Assembly: GCA_023014365.1 (NCBI GenBank)
Contig: JAEBUN010000057.1
Location: 62,001 to 126,000 of the forward strand
DNA from: Lepiota brunneoincarnata
Lineage: Eukaryota > Basidiomycota > Agaricomycetes > Agaricales > Agaricaceae
Length of the DNA: 64,000 bases
Direction of reading: 5' to 3'
Shown: in pieces, positions 23,017-34,320 of the stretch
How positions within the stretch are numbered: position 1 is the stretch's first letter
How the letters are laid out: each line of letters begins with the position of its first letter
The notes under the pieces: model-generated
The model's input: only the letters and a program-made list of their open reading frames with translations
The model's database searches: none
What the model was told of the DNA's origin: nothing
Made by a program: the position numbers and the translations under genes

Positions 23017-24722
23017 CTACTTGGGAAATTCGGGGGGGGGGGGGGGGAGGCAGGGCCAAGAGGTCTCGTATTGATTTGCGAGTTTGAGCACGACCCCCAA
23101 GCTTTTGAGCCCACGTACATTGGCCAGGATGGATTTCTCACGAGCTCTCTCGCCATGAAAATCACATCGAGCTTGCCCTCTTGGAGGTAAGACTCTGCTT
23201 GTTCCGCTTCGCGTGATCATACCAGCGTTTCCAATGGCGAGATTGGGAAGAGCTTTTTTGAGTTCAGCGGCGGGTGGAAGTTGAAATCGGGCGGAGAATG
23301 AGTGTTTATATCGAAGAGTTGGCGTCAAGAACATACCTGATAACCTGGGCCAACTGGGATTCTCTGTGCAGCCCAGGTGCCACCCGTACTAGAGCTAATC
23401 AGGTCCACACCAAGTTCCTGCAGTTTCGCAGATAGAATTATGCTTTGTTCGATACCCCGTTGTTAGCCACCTCCCGTCAGCATCCTTCTCTGGACCCTCA
23501 GCCCGCTCGATGGCGCTGAGACGAACAAAGAGGGGCTTCTGACTGGGCCACGCCTCGCGGACCTTTTCGACCACTCGGAGGGTGACACGCAGTTGATTTT
23601 CGAGCGATCCCGCCGTAGATGGTCATTGCGGGTATTGGAGAGGGGTGAGAGGAATTCGTGGAGAAGGTAGCCGTGGGCGGCTTGGAGCTCGATGAAGTCG
23701 ACTGCGGTAGAAGAGGGGGGGGGGGGGGGGGGGGTAGGTAAGACGGGGACGATTCAGGATATTGATACACAGATGATGAGTGCTTACACCCGGCCCTATC
23801 TGCTCGCTTGGCGGATTCTACAAAGGCATTGATAACTGTGTTGAGATATTCCTCGGTCACCCCCTTTGGATCTGGGTAGCTTCCTTTTATGAAGGGAATT
23901 TGACTGGGGGCATAAACTAGAGAGAAGGTGATATGAATTGGAATATAAGGGAGTTGAAGTAGTGTTTGAGTTACCTTCGTCGGGCCATGCATTTTCTTCA
24001 TCCCCGGCCTTGAAAGGAGATTCTTTTCCCGCCCTTGCTCGTACCCACGGCGCTCGTGTAGAAGCCTTTCTACCAGCATGAGAGAGTTGAATACCGATCT
24101 TTGTGCCGTGGGCTTGCGAGAACGAGACAATGCGCTTGAGGGGCTCGATCTGACTATCCTTCCAGAGTCCCTGAAAAAGACCTCATGTGTCAGCGACTCT
24201 GGGTTTGGGTACACAACTGGTGTGATTTGTGTGTACCAAGTCTTCGGGAGAAATTCTACCTTCAGGTAGAATGGCAGTTGATTCGGCGACGATAGCTCCC
24301 GCACCATGCGTGGCAAAGGTCTATAGAATGTAAGTCAGGATAACTGTATTGAGTGGCTGAGGGGGGGGGGTTCGTACCCCAAGGTGTACGAGATGCCAGT
24401 CCGTGGCATGACCACCGTCTGCACTGGCTTGGACCATTGCGGGCTTGAACATGCGCCGAGAACGAGTCGGACATCTCACTGAAATGACTTACGACCCAGA
24501 TCCTGTTCTTGAATGTGACGCCTCTGAGTGTGATAGGTTCGAATAATAAAGCTTTTTCGATGTTCTGGATTGGATGTGATGTCAGTCAGATATAGATGGG
24601 GTTGGGTTGGGATTGTGACGTACGGATGCTAGTGGGGTACCGATCGCAGGCTCGGTCAAGGGGTAGTATTCTCTTGCATTAGGGACAGCATTGTTAATCA
24701 TGGGAGGAGTCATTCGAGACAT
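23017..24722 (-). pseudogene. Old Yellow Enzyme family (YqjM-like NADH:flavin oxidoreductase), frameshifted
   Basis: The 5' half is well preserved from ATG at 24722 (MSRMTPPMINNAVPNAREYY). Its exons splice in phase to give 'EPITLRGVTFKNRIWV', 'GGHATDWHLVHLG', '[13 protein letters not shown]' and the FMN/active-site block 'FDFIELQAAHGYLLHEFLSP'. After 'SPLSNTRNDH' the family pattern continues only by changing frame: YGG is in a second frame, SLENQLRVTLRVVEKV in a third, then further shifts occur before 'GIEQSIILSAKLQELGVDL', before 'EAEQAES' and before 'LGVVLKLANQYET'. At least five single-base-type frame changes fall in about 600 bp, so no full enzyme can be made. One intron holds a 20-nt poly-G (23715-23734). 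Intact relatives reduce activated C=C bonds with FMN and NAD(P)H. Clustered sequencing errors are an alternative explanation. Confidence 0.75.
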
Positions 24723-25369
24723 TGTGGCTGAGGGTCTTCGTAAGGGTGAGTATGGATGTATCTGTTATTGGTGAATTGCAGCATCTTTCGAGAGTGTACT
24801 GGGCTCCTTTATACCCAGCAGAACCTTCGGTGCTGATGGAATGTCTATTCCGTCGGTAGAGTCGTTCCGGGTTACTTGGTATAAATTATGATGTTTAGTG
24901 ATGATCTGGTCCCGTTATGACCGCACATGAGAGAGGATTCCAAACCATGGGAAAGCTGAGCGTGGGGTTCTGGCGGGAATGTCGGTGATCCATTCCTATC
25001 CTGTGCGGTCGATGACTTTTCTCGTCATCTCTCTTTGTCAGCCCGAGTGTGCTAAACATAGCAAGCTGTGATCTCTGCAACTTCGCGGAAGGCTTGGGAT
25101 TCTGATCCGCAATATAGAATATATCAATTGCGAAGTTGTAGAACGGGTGTCTGGTTGCTGGTGAGGCGGACCTGTGTCAGACCCTTACGATGGTCCCCGA
25201 CCATCACCAGCCATTCGACCACCTCTTTGTCCACTCGCTTCTTCTCGGAAGAGTATATTTCCCTTCATGAGCGTTGCACAAAGTAACGTCATAAACGCGG
25301 GGGTGCCGATCCGGTTCCCGAAAAGAAACCCGGGCGCTATACAGCTTTCCCTTTCTCCCACAACAAGGA
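24723..25369. promoter_or_regulatory. Divergent intergenic region
   Basis: This 647-bp region lies between the start of the flavin oxidoreductase pseudogene (-) and STAND gene 1 (+). An open frame at 25174-25425 overlaps the STAND start in another frame and has no family features. I see no other structure. Confidence 0.4.
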
Positions 25370-27605
25370 ATGCCACTCACATTCAGGTTCTGGCGCAAGG
25401 GGCGTCCGCGGGTCAGGCCCCCTGACCCCGTTGACCTGGTGGTAAATGGCCAGTCATCACCTGGTGAACACGCACAACTTCCGGTTGTCGTCGGTATGTC
25501 CTTCTATGGGCTCTCTTTGCGGGGCCATTTCTGACTAAAAATGAACGCATGAATAGCCGCCGCGCATGGCTTTCTTCACGGGGCCAACAATATTGTGTTG
25601 CACCAGCCCACTATGATTGATATGCCCGTCATAACGAACAATCTCGGCCAGGGGAGAGCAGGTACTATCTCTAACCCAACCTCCACCGCGCAGCGCCTAT
25701 GTTTATCATGGGCCTAGTGCTCGAAACCTTGTCTCAACACAGAGTACCGGGCGCCGAAATGGATTCCTCGGCTCGCTACCCACCTCCACGGTGCCATCCT
25801 GGCACACGCGGAAGGCTAATTCGGGAAATTCGGGAATGGCTCGATAATGACCGACGTGCTTGGAGCATGCTCTGGCTCTATGGTCCAGCCGGCGTTGGAA
25901 AATCAGCCGTGGCTCAAACCATAGCTGAATCTTGTGAAGAGGCCGGTTGTCTCGGTGCTGCTTTTTTCTTCTCCAGGCAAAATAAACGCAACAACCCTTC
26001 CCTCCTCTTCACCACTCTCGCATACCAGCTAGCCGTTCGAATTCCGCAGTATCGGCAATTAATCTCCCAGATCTTGGCAGAGGACCCTACTTTGTTGGAG
26101 AAGGCGACTCATATTCAGTTCAAGAAGCTGATCGTTGAGCCACTTTCAGTGCTGCGTACAGAACGCACGTATCTTGTCATTTTAGACGGGTTGGATGAAT
26201 GCCAGGGCGAGGATGAGCAATGCGAGATCGTGGAGTTGATCAACAACAGAGTCTGTTCCGCCATAGGATTGCCCATTTTGTGGATGGTCTGCAGCCGCCC
26301 GGAGCCTCATTTGAAGCGTATGTTAGCAAGGGCAGACTTTGAGCTCCACTGTTGGAGGGAGGAGTTGACGATCGACGCCCAGGAGTCTCGGGAAGATGTC
26401 GCCCTATATATCAGGGAAGACTTCAGGAACATCTATTCTCGATATTCTGAAGCCGCTGAAGAAGATATCAATGGAGGCTGGCCACCTGAAGAAAAACTTT
26501 CGGCGATCGTGGATGCGGCTTCGGGCCTTTTCATCTTCGCTTCTACAATAACCAAATTTATTGGCGACCCGGATTACGCTAATCCCGAAGGGCAACTAGC
26601 TGTCGTCATGACCGTTCTCGCACGCTCCTATGTCGTTGGGGCGAGGAATCCCATGGAAGCACTCGATCTTCTTTACTCCCAAATTCTTTCCGCTGTTCCC
26701 CCCGACGTCTTACCTGTGACCCTTCGCTTACTTCATCTCTGCGCTTTCTCCGATTTCAATGACCATCGGTCAGCACAAATGTTTTCGAACCTTGTTGGCA
26801 TCTCTCGCAGCACCTTCTATGGTGCTCTCCGGAAACTTCACTCAATCCTGGATATTCCCCCTCCCGATAAAGCTGAAAAAGCTTCTCTCCGCTTTTTACA
26901 TGCCTCGTTTCCAGATTACCTCAAGAGTCCCATTCGCTCCGGTGTCTACTGTTGTGATCGGCAAAAAACGTCACTCCAATTAGCCAAGCGTTGCTTGCAG
27001 CTCCTCGGCTCAAACGTAATCCTCTCATGTCTCCCCGACGATCCTGAACAAAAACTAGTAGGCAAATTATCTCTATCCGAGTTGTCGCAAGGCTGCCTTT
27101 CCTGGAACTCCCAACATTCAGTGATCGACGCGAATCTCGCAGTCAAGGTTGCAGGATTAGCCAAGCTCTCGGCTTTTTTCCTTTGCAGTCAATCTGGTGA
27201 TATGGGCGACGACGAGCTGTTCGACGCACTTCGAAACTTCAATTTCAACTCTCTGGCTTTTATGAGTCGGAGAATGGGTAATGATCGACTGTATGCGGTG
27301 TTTTTTTCACGCTTCTTGCGGTGGCTCAATGACCCGGTTAGCCTTTTTTTAAATTTTGTTTCAATTCGCAACAAGGCTTGCTGATTCACCTCATGCGAAT
27401 GCTTTGTTACAGATACAGCTCCAGAACTTGTCTGATATTGTGCGCACGAGGAGTATCTGCGACATGGATGAAAAAATATTTGCGGGGTTGAGTAGGATCT
27501 CAAGCGAGGCTATACCTTTTGTAAGCTTTGCTTTCCAATGTAGGCATATGTATGTTGACAAACATTTGAGGATTTTTACCTTGAATCTGATAGGGCTTAT
27601 TATAA
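25370..27605 (+). CDS. STAND/NLR-like protein with N-terminal short motif and NACHT domain (gene 1)
   Basis: Exons 25370-25493, 25557-25661, 25718-27336, 27413-27520 and a tentative last exon 27594-27605 give about 655 residues. The start MPLTFRFWRKGRPR matches the start of the paralogue at 39766. Exon 2 encodes a short Asn/hydrophobic segment (GANNIVLHQPTMIDMPVITN). The NACHT NTPase follows: the lead-in 'SSARYPPPRCHPGTR', Walker A GPAGVGKSAVAQTIAE, Walker B 'LVILDGLDECQG', and sensor 'ILWMVCSRPEPHLKR'. A winged-helix-like region is present ('LSILDIPPPDKAEKASLRFL', 'HASFPDYL'). No WD40, ankyrin or TPR ligand-sensing repeats follow; the protein ends about 40 residues after the last conserved segment. 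STAND proteins are ATP-switched platforms in fungal incompatibility and immunity. The 3' end could instead run on unspliced to 27625. Confidence 0.8.
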
Positions 27606-27625
27606 GGCACAATGCTGGTAAGTAA

Positions 27626-28291
27626 TTTTAAATTTTTTTGTGCTGTTGTCATGTGCTTGTACTTATTATTTCTTATTGACCAGCCCCCCACGATATTTTC
27701 TTTTGGGTTATGGTGGAAATACTGTTTTGGTCATTTGGAATTTGTTCAAGGTTACTTTTCATTCTTTTCAGACTCTGGCTGATGTTTGGCCAGATGTATT
27801 TTGTGGAATATCAGATGTCTAGCTGTAGGTTGGGGATATTTATGTATGTACCACTAACTACCAGCTTCACAACAATCATGATCTTGGATTACCTCTGTTG
27901 GTTGTTTAACAGATTAAAGTAGTTTCTAGCTAAAACTAAGTTTGATAAAAAATATATATATGGGAGTACAGCTTACATTGGGGGTGGCTAAACAGAGATA
28001 TATCCAAACTCAGAAGTAGTTGAATAGCAGCCAGGTAAGGTATTACCCTAAAATTGGCTACCTTATCTTGTAAATCCCTTCTTGACCTTGTATCACCACC
28101 ATTGATTTTCTGGACTATCTAGGAATTAGTCTCTGGATGGTACATTGTATTTGTAAGAGTTCTTTTGAAACATGTTTGCATTCTGAGTAAAATTACACTT
28201 AGAATCATATGAACAGTAGATTTGCATGGTCTCTGTGATGAGAGGTAAGGATTAGAAATGTAACTGCTGTGACATGTCACTATAGGTGATG
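27626..28291. other. AT-rich intergenic stretch
   Basis: This AT-rich stretch lies between STAND gene 1 and the truncated transposase. No coding features were seen. It may include the decayed distal part of the transposon, but I could not find terminal inverted repeats. Confidence 0.4.
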
Positions 28292-30288
28292 CTAATGTTG
28301 CTGGAGGAATTCACTGTGGGATGTCGATGAAAGGAGGTATCTTAATGACTCCCAGTACTTGGATGGGCTTCCACAAGGCAAGTGCACTGGATTTACATCA
28401 GGATGATCACTACCAGGCATCTCATAATCATGAGGTTTCAGTAGCACAGGATAATAGATCCCGACACCTTGTTTGCAGCGTCCTGTGACTGGGCAGAAGA
28501 GTCGACACCCTTGATGACCGCTATGACCAACGCATCCGTCAATCTCAGCCATTCCTGGAGCATCAGCACAACTGAGAGAATGAAAAATTGATGAACTGAA
28601 GCATCGTTACTCATAAGAGTCCCAAATTTGTAGTCCATTTGGTTCATTAAGTAGAGTCATGACATGATAGAGACCTGGGAATAAGAATGAGTTCAGATCG
28701 CGAGGTTTGTTCGGCCCAGGAATAATTCCGCCTATGAGAACATGGTTTTGGTGATATTGAATTTTGGGGGATAGGTCGAGGACGATCCAGACATAGACCC
28801 AGCAGTCGGAGTGCTTACTCTCGTACAGGTGCGCCCCATCGATGGACAACATGAGGACCATATCGTCTTCGCCTATGTTTCCATCACTGACCGCCTTGAG
28901 ATATGCACTCCCCTCATATATGTCTTGATAGACGGGAATGTCACGTTTACCCGATCGCAAATTTTCTACGAGGCTACGAGTCCGGTCTCGTCGATATCGC
29001 ATTGCTTTCGCGTGTTCCGGCTGGCGCCACAGTGCTTAAAGTTGGGGGCCGAGAGGCATTGTGTGGAAGCGTTGGCGTGGTTTACCAGACTCGGGGAGGT
29101 ACCTGCTTAGGTGACAGACCGGACAGGCCTCGAGATGAGCGTATGGACCAGTATATGCAATATGCGTTTCTGGACACATGTCGTGTTTGAGAGAAACAAT
29201 GCCTGTAGTATTTTCGATAGCTTTGGATACATGATTGCGCGTGGGCATGGACTCTGTGGGATGACGCCGTAAATACGATGCGCGGATGTGGTCATATGTT
29301 TTGAGGGAGGAGTGCGTGAGATCTACAAATATTTCCATTGCATACTTCATATCGGCTGCAAGTTGACTCTTGTTGTAGGTTTGTATGGGATTTCGTAGCT
29401 GCTCGACGACATGAGCATCAAGTCCAGAATCTTCGAGACGCGCAGACTGGAGGTTCTTGATAAATTCAATAGCGATGGTGGTATCATTATTTGGAGGTCT
29501 GAACGTGGAAAATCGTGCATGTATTGTGATGAGTTTGTTGCTGTACGTTGGATCTGTGAAGTTATGGGGGCGTTGGGGTGGTCCAGGTTCGAGGTCTCTC
29601 CCGTATCCTCATAAGGAAGCACACGCTGCATCAAAATTCTGTAATTGTCATGAATATTATATGGATGCGGGAAGAGTAAGTTGTAAATAGTCACAGGACT
29701 CGCACTACGAATACTCCCCTCGGGCAGCGGGTCAGTGCCGTCTACACCTCGTGTCGTGGCATTGACTTGATGATCGTTAGCCCTGTGCTGGGATGATGCA
29801 GGCCGATTTGCCGTTGAGTCAAAATGCTTGGATCTCTTGTTTGGAGCGGCACTTTGAGGATTTGCGATGGTGGAGGTGCGTTTCTCCAAGAAAGTCTCGA
29901 AGGTTTGTGACAAGAGTAGTCGCCTTCTATGTCTTTTCCTGTGTTCGTATCGTGTCGATGGGGCTACTTTGATCGTCAAACCACAGTGGTTGCAATCACA
30001 AAGGACTTGGTTAGGCGGCATCTGTGCTTCTCCTTCAGCCAAAGTGCAAGGATATGGCGCGACAATGGGTACGTACCACAAGGGGACGGAGGGCAACTGG
30101 CGCGCGGAGGGGATGGAGGAGGGGTATTGGGCGAGCCAGAGAACCTTACCTATCCCTGTGGCTAGAGCGTGTGAACTTAGGGGGGGGAAATCGTTTGGAA
30201 AGACATGACATAACATTGCTTCGAGCGCTGTGTACACGAACGTAGACAGCTGCATGGTGGTCGACATGAGCGAACAGAGATGTATCAA
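28292..30288 (-). mobile_element. Truncated CACTA/Tnp2-type DNA transposon, transposase remnant
   Basis: Read on the minus strand, the pieces form the N-terminal half of a fungal Tnp2-like (CACTA superfamily) transposase. First come a Cys/His block 'CDCNHCGLTI' and 'STRYEHRKRHRRR' near 29930-29990. Then 'HDMCPETHIAYTGPYAHLEA' and 'CPVCHLSRY', 'MLSIDGAHLYESKHSDCWVY', 'GGIIPGPNKPRDLNSFLFPG' and 'VGHSGHQGCRLFCPVTGR'. Disruptions: an in-frame TAA stop within 'GPQL*ALWRQPEHAK' (about 29036-29038), and a frame change near 29380 between the N-terminal block and 'MKYAMEIFVDL'. A 41-nt intron after 'IWDSY' is still spliceable. Homology stops at about 28292, so the catalytic C-terminal half is missing. 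It sits just downstream of dus1. No terminal inverted repeats or target duplication were identified. Confidence 0.75.
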
Positions 30289-30343
30289 AGATCGCCTGTG
30301 TGGGTTTCAATGGAGAGTGTTTGATGAGTTTGAGTCCATTTGG

Positions 30344-31829
30344 TCAGATTTGGTACAACTTTAGGCGTTTTTCACTGGGGTTCAAAGAGGGTAGTGGTCG
30401 GAAATAAGGCTGGGCGAGCCAGTGGGGCATTATTTGTATCCCTGTTGCGGGGTCTATTTCAATCAAGTCTCTAAGGGGTTTTCCTGCGGCGGCATTTTCG
30501 TCGCGCTAGATGGATATGTTAGGCATCAAGAGACAAGAGAAGGGAACTGGACGAACCTCCATTCTCTCGTTCAGCTCCTTACACACTTTCATGTATTCCT
30601 CGTATCCTTCTCTCGGTGCTTTTGGGTTCACCTTGACCTTCCCTAACCGCTCTCTCAAATCTTTTTCTCGTGTTAAGCCCGGACGCATGATTTTGAAAAG
30701 GTGGCCTTTGACCGCGCTAACGGCCGTAGGCGTCTTTTGCGAGAGCACAAGATCCAGGTACTCTATTGCGAGGCTACAATGTCGCGGCTGACGTAGGAGA
30801 ATTTGTTCGTCTGAGAGATACTCAAGGTCGGAGAGGGAGGGTCGAGAAGGGGATGTGAGGCCATTGAAGAGCGCGGGGTTGTGCAACTGGCCTTCAGCGC
30901 TCATGACTGCGTCAGCGCCGGTTGCTTCTAGACAGGGAGAGATGTCGGATTGGTATAGGATATTGCCATTGGCAAAGACAGGTACTGAAACAGCCTCCTT
31001 GACCGCGCGGATCTTTTTCCAGTCCGCCAGACCGGTATTGACGCCCCGCTGTTCGCGTAAACGCCCGTGACATGTGAGTATCTGTGCTCCGGCGCTTTCG
31101 AGCATTTTTGCGTAGGCGACGGTCTTTTCGATGGTAGGAAACACCCGGAATTTGGCAGTAACGGGCACGGAGAGGTTGTTGTGGAGAATGTTGACTGCAA
31201 TGACCTGAATGATAGGATTGACGGTGATAGAACAAAGCAGACGCACTGAGCTTATGTATGAGGTCCCAGTCATCCTGGAGGAACGCACCATATCGCCCCT
31301 TTTTGGCAATGTCTTGCGGGCAGCCGAGATTTATGTCGACGGCGTCACAGTGGGCTTCGACAATCCTGGCAGAGGCAAGGAGCTGCTCAGGATCATTCGC
31401 ACAGAATTGGATGATGAGCGGCCGATCGACGGTCGGGTCGCCCTCTTCGCCGCAGCTTAGGTTGAAGTTGTTGTCGCGGTAGGTTTTGTTGGATTGGGTC
31501 GTGAAGATCTGCGGGTGAGCTGGGTGAACAGTTGATTCCGGTTGATGGAAAGGGATGGCTGACTTTGGCGTTGATCATGGGTGAATATATTAGCTGAAAT
31601 GTTGCGTTAGTCTGGTTTCTACGCATGCCTCAGGGGCGCACCTGGGCTCCATATCTCCTGGACAGCCTTCTCCAGGCCTATGAGCTGGTGAGTGAGATAT
31701 CGGACATGGAGAGCAGATAAAACGACGCACCAGCTCGCTTTGGTCTACCATGGGGGCGACAATGTACTTTGGGCTGCCCAGGACATTCTTGTAGAAGTCG
31801 TAGCCTCCCAGCTTTGGGTGGTCAGCCAT
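30344..31829 (-). CDS. dus1: tRNA-dihydrouridine(16/17) synthase Dus1
   Basis: Six exons (31829-31731, 31677-31642, 31593-31564, 31508-31247, 31194-30557, 30505-30344) give 408 residues. Dus1 uses FMN and NADPH to reduce uridines 16/17 in the tRNA D-loop. Support: '[15 protein letters not shown]' then '[12 protein letters not shown]', 'PMINAK', '[14 protein letters not shown]', the active-site block '[19 protein letters not shown]' with its catalytic Cys, '[16 protein letters not shown]', '[13 protein letters not shown]', 'VPVFANGNI', and 'NPALF'. The C-terminal exon ('[16 protein letters not shown]') completes the family end. An in-frame ATG at 31898 could extend the N-terminus by 23 residues. 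Its start is divergent from the next gene, 81 bp away, so they share a promoter. The transposon remnant begins about 55 bp past its stop. Confidence 0.9.
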
Positions 31830-31910
31830 AAGGCGTTTGAGGCTTTTTGTGAGATTTGCGAAAATGGTGAAGCGTGCTTGTGGCTGTGCTACGATCACTC
31901 TGACTCTGGA

Positions 31911-32621
31911 ATGGCCAACAACACCAACAATGACAACACCCTCGACGTCGAGGACGACGACGACAGGCAGAAGCGCATCCGTATGTCACATATATCCGTG
32001 TGCTATCTTCACTCACATCTTCACAGAGGCCCTGCTCGAGAAACTCAACAACGACGCCAGGCCCCAGCCACCACCCGGTTTCCCCAAGTTTGACTTCGGA
32101 GACCGGTCTACCTTCGCTGTCAATCCTCCCTCTGAGCGTCCGTATCATCGAGCCCGGAAATGTGACTACCTTGCTGACTATTGCAACAGTTCTCTCGCGT
32201 GTCCACGCCTTCCTTCCCCAACTAAAGGCTTCCAATGAGGCCCTCGCCCAGCGGATGCAGGAGGACCCAAATAGTGTCGACATCGAGCAGATAAGTGAAC
32301 ATGTGGACCAATACGTCGAGATGGTGAGTACCCCTCCCACGTCTCCTTGGAATACTCTCATCTCTGCTCCAGAACCTCGGTCTTGGTGTCTTTCAGGATC
32401 GCAGCCGCAAGAAGGCCCAGGAAGACCAGGATGCCGAAATGTCTACCTCGTCTTCGTCTTCATCTTCAGAGGAACTCTGCCAGGACGAGTCCGATGTCGA
32501 TTCAGATGCATCTTCAGAAATCATCACTTCCTTTGTCCCGGTACGGCCCATCAAACCTCTCCCTCGTCGCTCACTGAACAGGGCCCAAATCACCGTGCTG
32601 GAGGAAAAGTCGCAAGAGTGA
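31911..32621 (+). CDS. NOPCHAP1/DUF4598-like nucleolar assembly chaperone
   Basis: Four exons (31911-31980, 32027-32087, 32137-32323, 32373-32621) give 188 residues. The central helical region 'LLTIATVLSRVHAFLPQLKA' then 'SNEALAQRMQEDP' and 'QYVEMNLGVFQ' matches the NOPCHAP1 (human C12orf45) pattern of FLPQ, an AN/SNE-L segment and a 'VIQMDVALFE'-like segment. It is followed by a Ser/Glu/Asp-rich acidic tract and a short basic end. Family members help box C/D snoRNP assembly with the R2TP complex. The 32088 intron uses a GTTTGA donor and is the least certain join. Its start is divergent from dus1. Confidence 0.6.
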
Positions 32622-34320
32622 GCCGCACTTTTCACATACGCGAGATTAATAACCACGCGACGTACGTTACACAGCTTGTAATGCGGCTATTTACCCTACT
32701 TGCTTCACACATCGACTATTTCCTCTTCACTTACTCTACTTGTCACCTTGCCTTGTTTCCGACATCTCCGTCAATACAAGGCTTATCATCCTCTCCCTTC
32801 CCATGTAAGCCCTCGTTTCGGACTCCTGACCGAGTTTAGTCCTTCCCCGCGTGAAACCCGACACACACATGGGAGGTTGTTGTGTTGTTTTGCCGCCGAC
32901 CTTACCTCGCGCCTGGATTTGTCAAAACCTATCGTGCTCTGAGTCCATCAGCGTTGTACTGTCAAATCCGGCCCAAATCTCTCCCACACCTCTATCTTCC
33001 TCACACGATTCTTCACTCTCGGCTTCTTTTTTCCCCAGGCAACTATCGGGAGCAGTCACTCTGGGTCTTGACTATGTGAGCCAATTTCATGCCATCAACA
33101 CTACGTGGGATGCTCAATGTCCTCCTGAGCGTAGGCAGAACTCCTTTTATGGGGGTACCAGGTCAATGGGTGACTTGGCATACCCATGGCCTCTTGTAGT
33201 GGGCCCCGGTGCGGTGGAAACATAGCCAAAGGGTTGGTCTCCTAGTTAAACCTTAAAACAAAAGTTCGTGATGATATGATGACCTGTCCGACACCGATTC
33301 CACCCCACCCTTTCGCTGAGTGACAATCCCTTTACCAAGAGTTTGATTCCGACGTCGAATAACCACGAAAAACGCCTCCGTCAACTGTCCCACGACCTTA
33401 CCTTCCGTAAGCTTAATTTAGTACGCCTGCGAATAACTCATGCTAATGTTAGCTTTCGGCCGCTTCCCCCTAGTAAAACTGGATATTTCTTCTGTGCTGC
33501 GCATCATCGTTATTCTGACATTTTTTTGTTTTTTTACACACATCTCATCATGGAATAGAGAAGTGGCTCAATGACAACAGCGTCAGTATCCTGAACACGT
33601 TTCCCACCACCACGAACGATTTGGACAACGTGTCTGCAATCACCAATGAACACCATCCCTTTTAACTTTTTTTTCACGCACTCGTACCCAAAGCTCTCGA
33701 CCTGTACGCACACAGCACTGTATTACTCCACTATCGGGACCGATATCAGAATTTTTCCAGTTGTGAACCCACACATCTTTTAACACGCACCTCCTCGTGG
33801 TCGTGGTTGGAAATGACCAGTGTATGGACTGTGGAGTGCTCAGGAAACTTCCATTTACACAAAGTTTGCGGGCGCATGATCCGTCCCTGGTCCCTCGCTT
33901 GTCCCTCATCCACAGCACTCCCAGAATATTTTCTATTCGCTATTCGGCCGTGTCGTCGACAAATCTCATCCATCGTTCCCAGCTCAAAGGAACCAATACC
34001 GGACGTCTGATATCCTCATAGACCTGTTACCCGTGTATTCGACAAGACCCGCGCTCGAGGAATTTACTTCCATACCGGTCATCACTAACACTACATGCTA
34101 TCGAAAATTCACCCGAAGATGGCAAAGGCCTCTTTCTCCTGTGTCTCATGAGTTTCTGGCCCACCCGCAGATCTTTTTCAAGTCAGATACGACCGGATCT
34201 AGACTGTTACACAGGCATCAAGGAGGGTATAAAACCGATGGGATAACGCTGGGATTTCCTCGCATCGGTTGCACCCATCGATCGAGCCTCAAGAGTCTAT
34301 TGGTCTATCGGCAGTCCGCA
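32622..34320. promoter_or_regulatory. Intergenic region with laccase-like gene promoter
   Basis: About 1.7 kb without a supported gene. Open frames at 32700-33560 and 33640-34021 lack family features. The distal end carries a TATA box for the downstream laccase-like gene. No other element was identified. Confidence 0.4.
34228..34234 (+). promoter_or_regulatory. TATA box of laccase-like gene
   Basis: TATAAAA lies 87-93 bp upstream of the ATG at 34321, preceded by GGAGGG. The spacing fits a core promoter with a short 5' leader, suggesting an inducible TATA-type gene. Confidence 0.6.

Noticed and set aside
24262..24474. Minus-strand 70-residue frame inside the flavin oxidoreductase
   Set aside because: It is the wrong frame through an intron and the following exon; the family frame gives GGHATDWHLVHLG.
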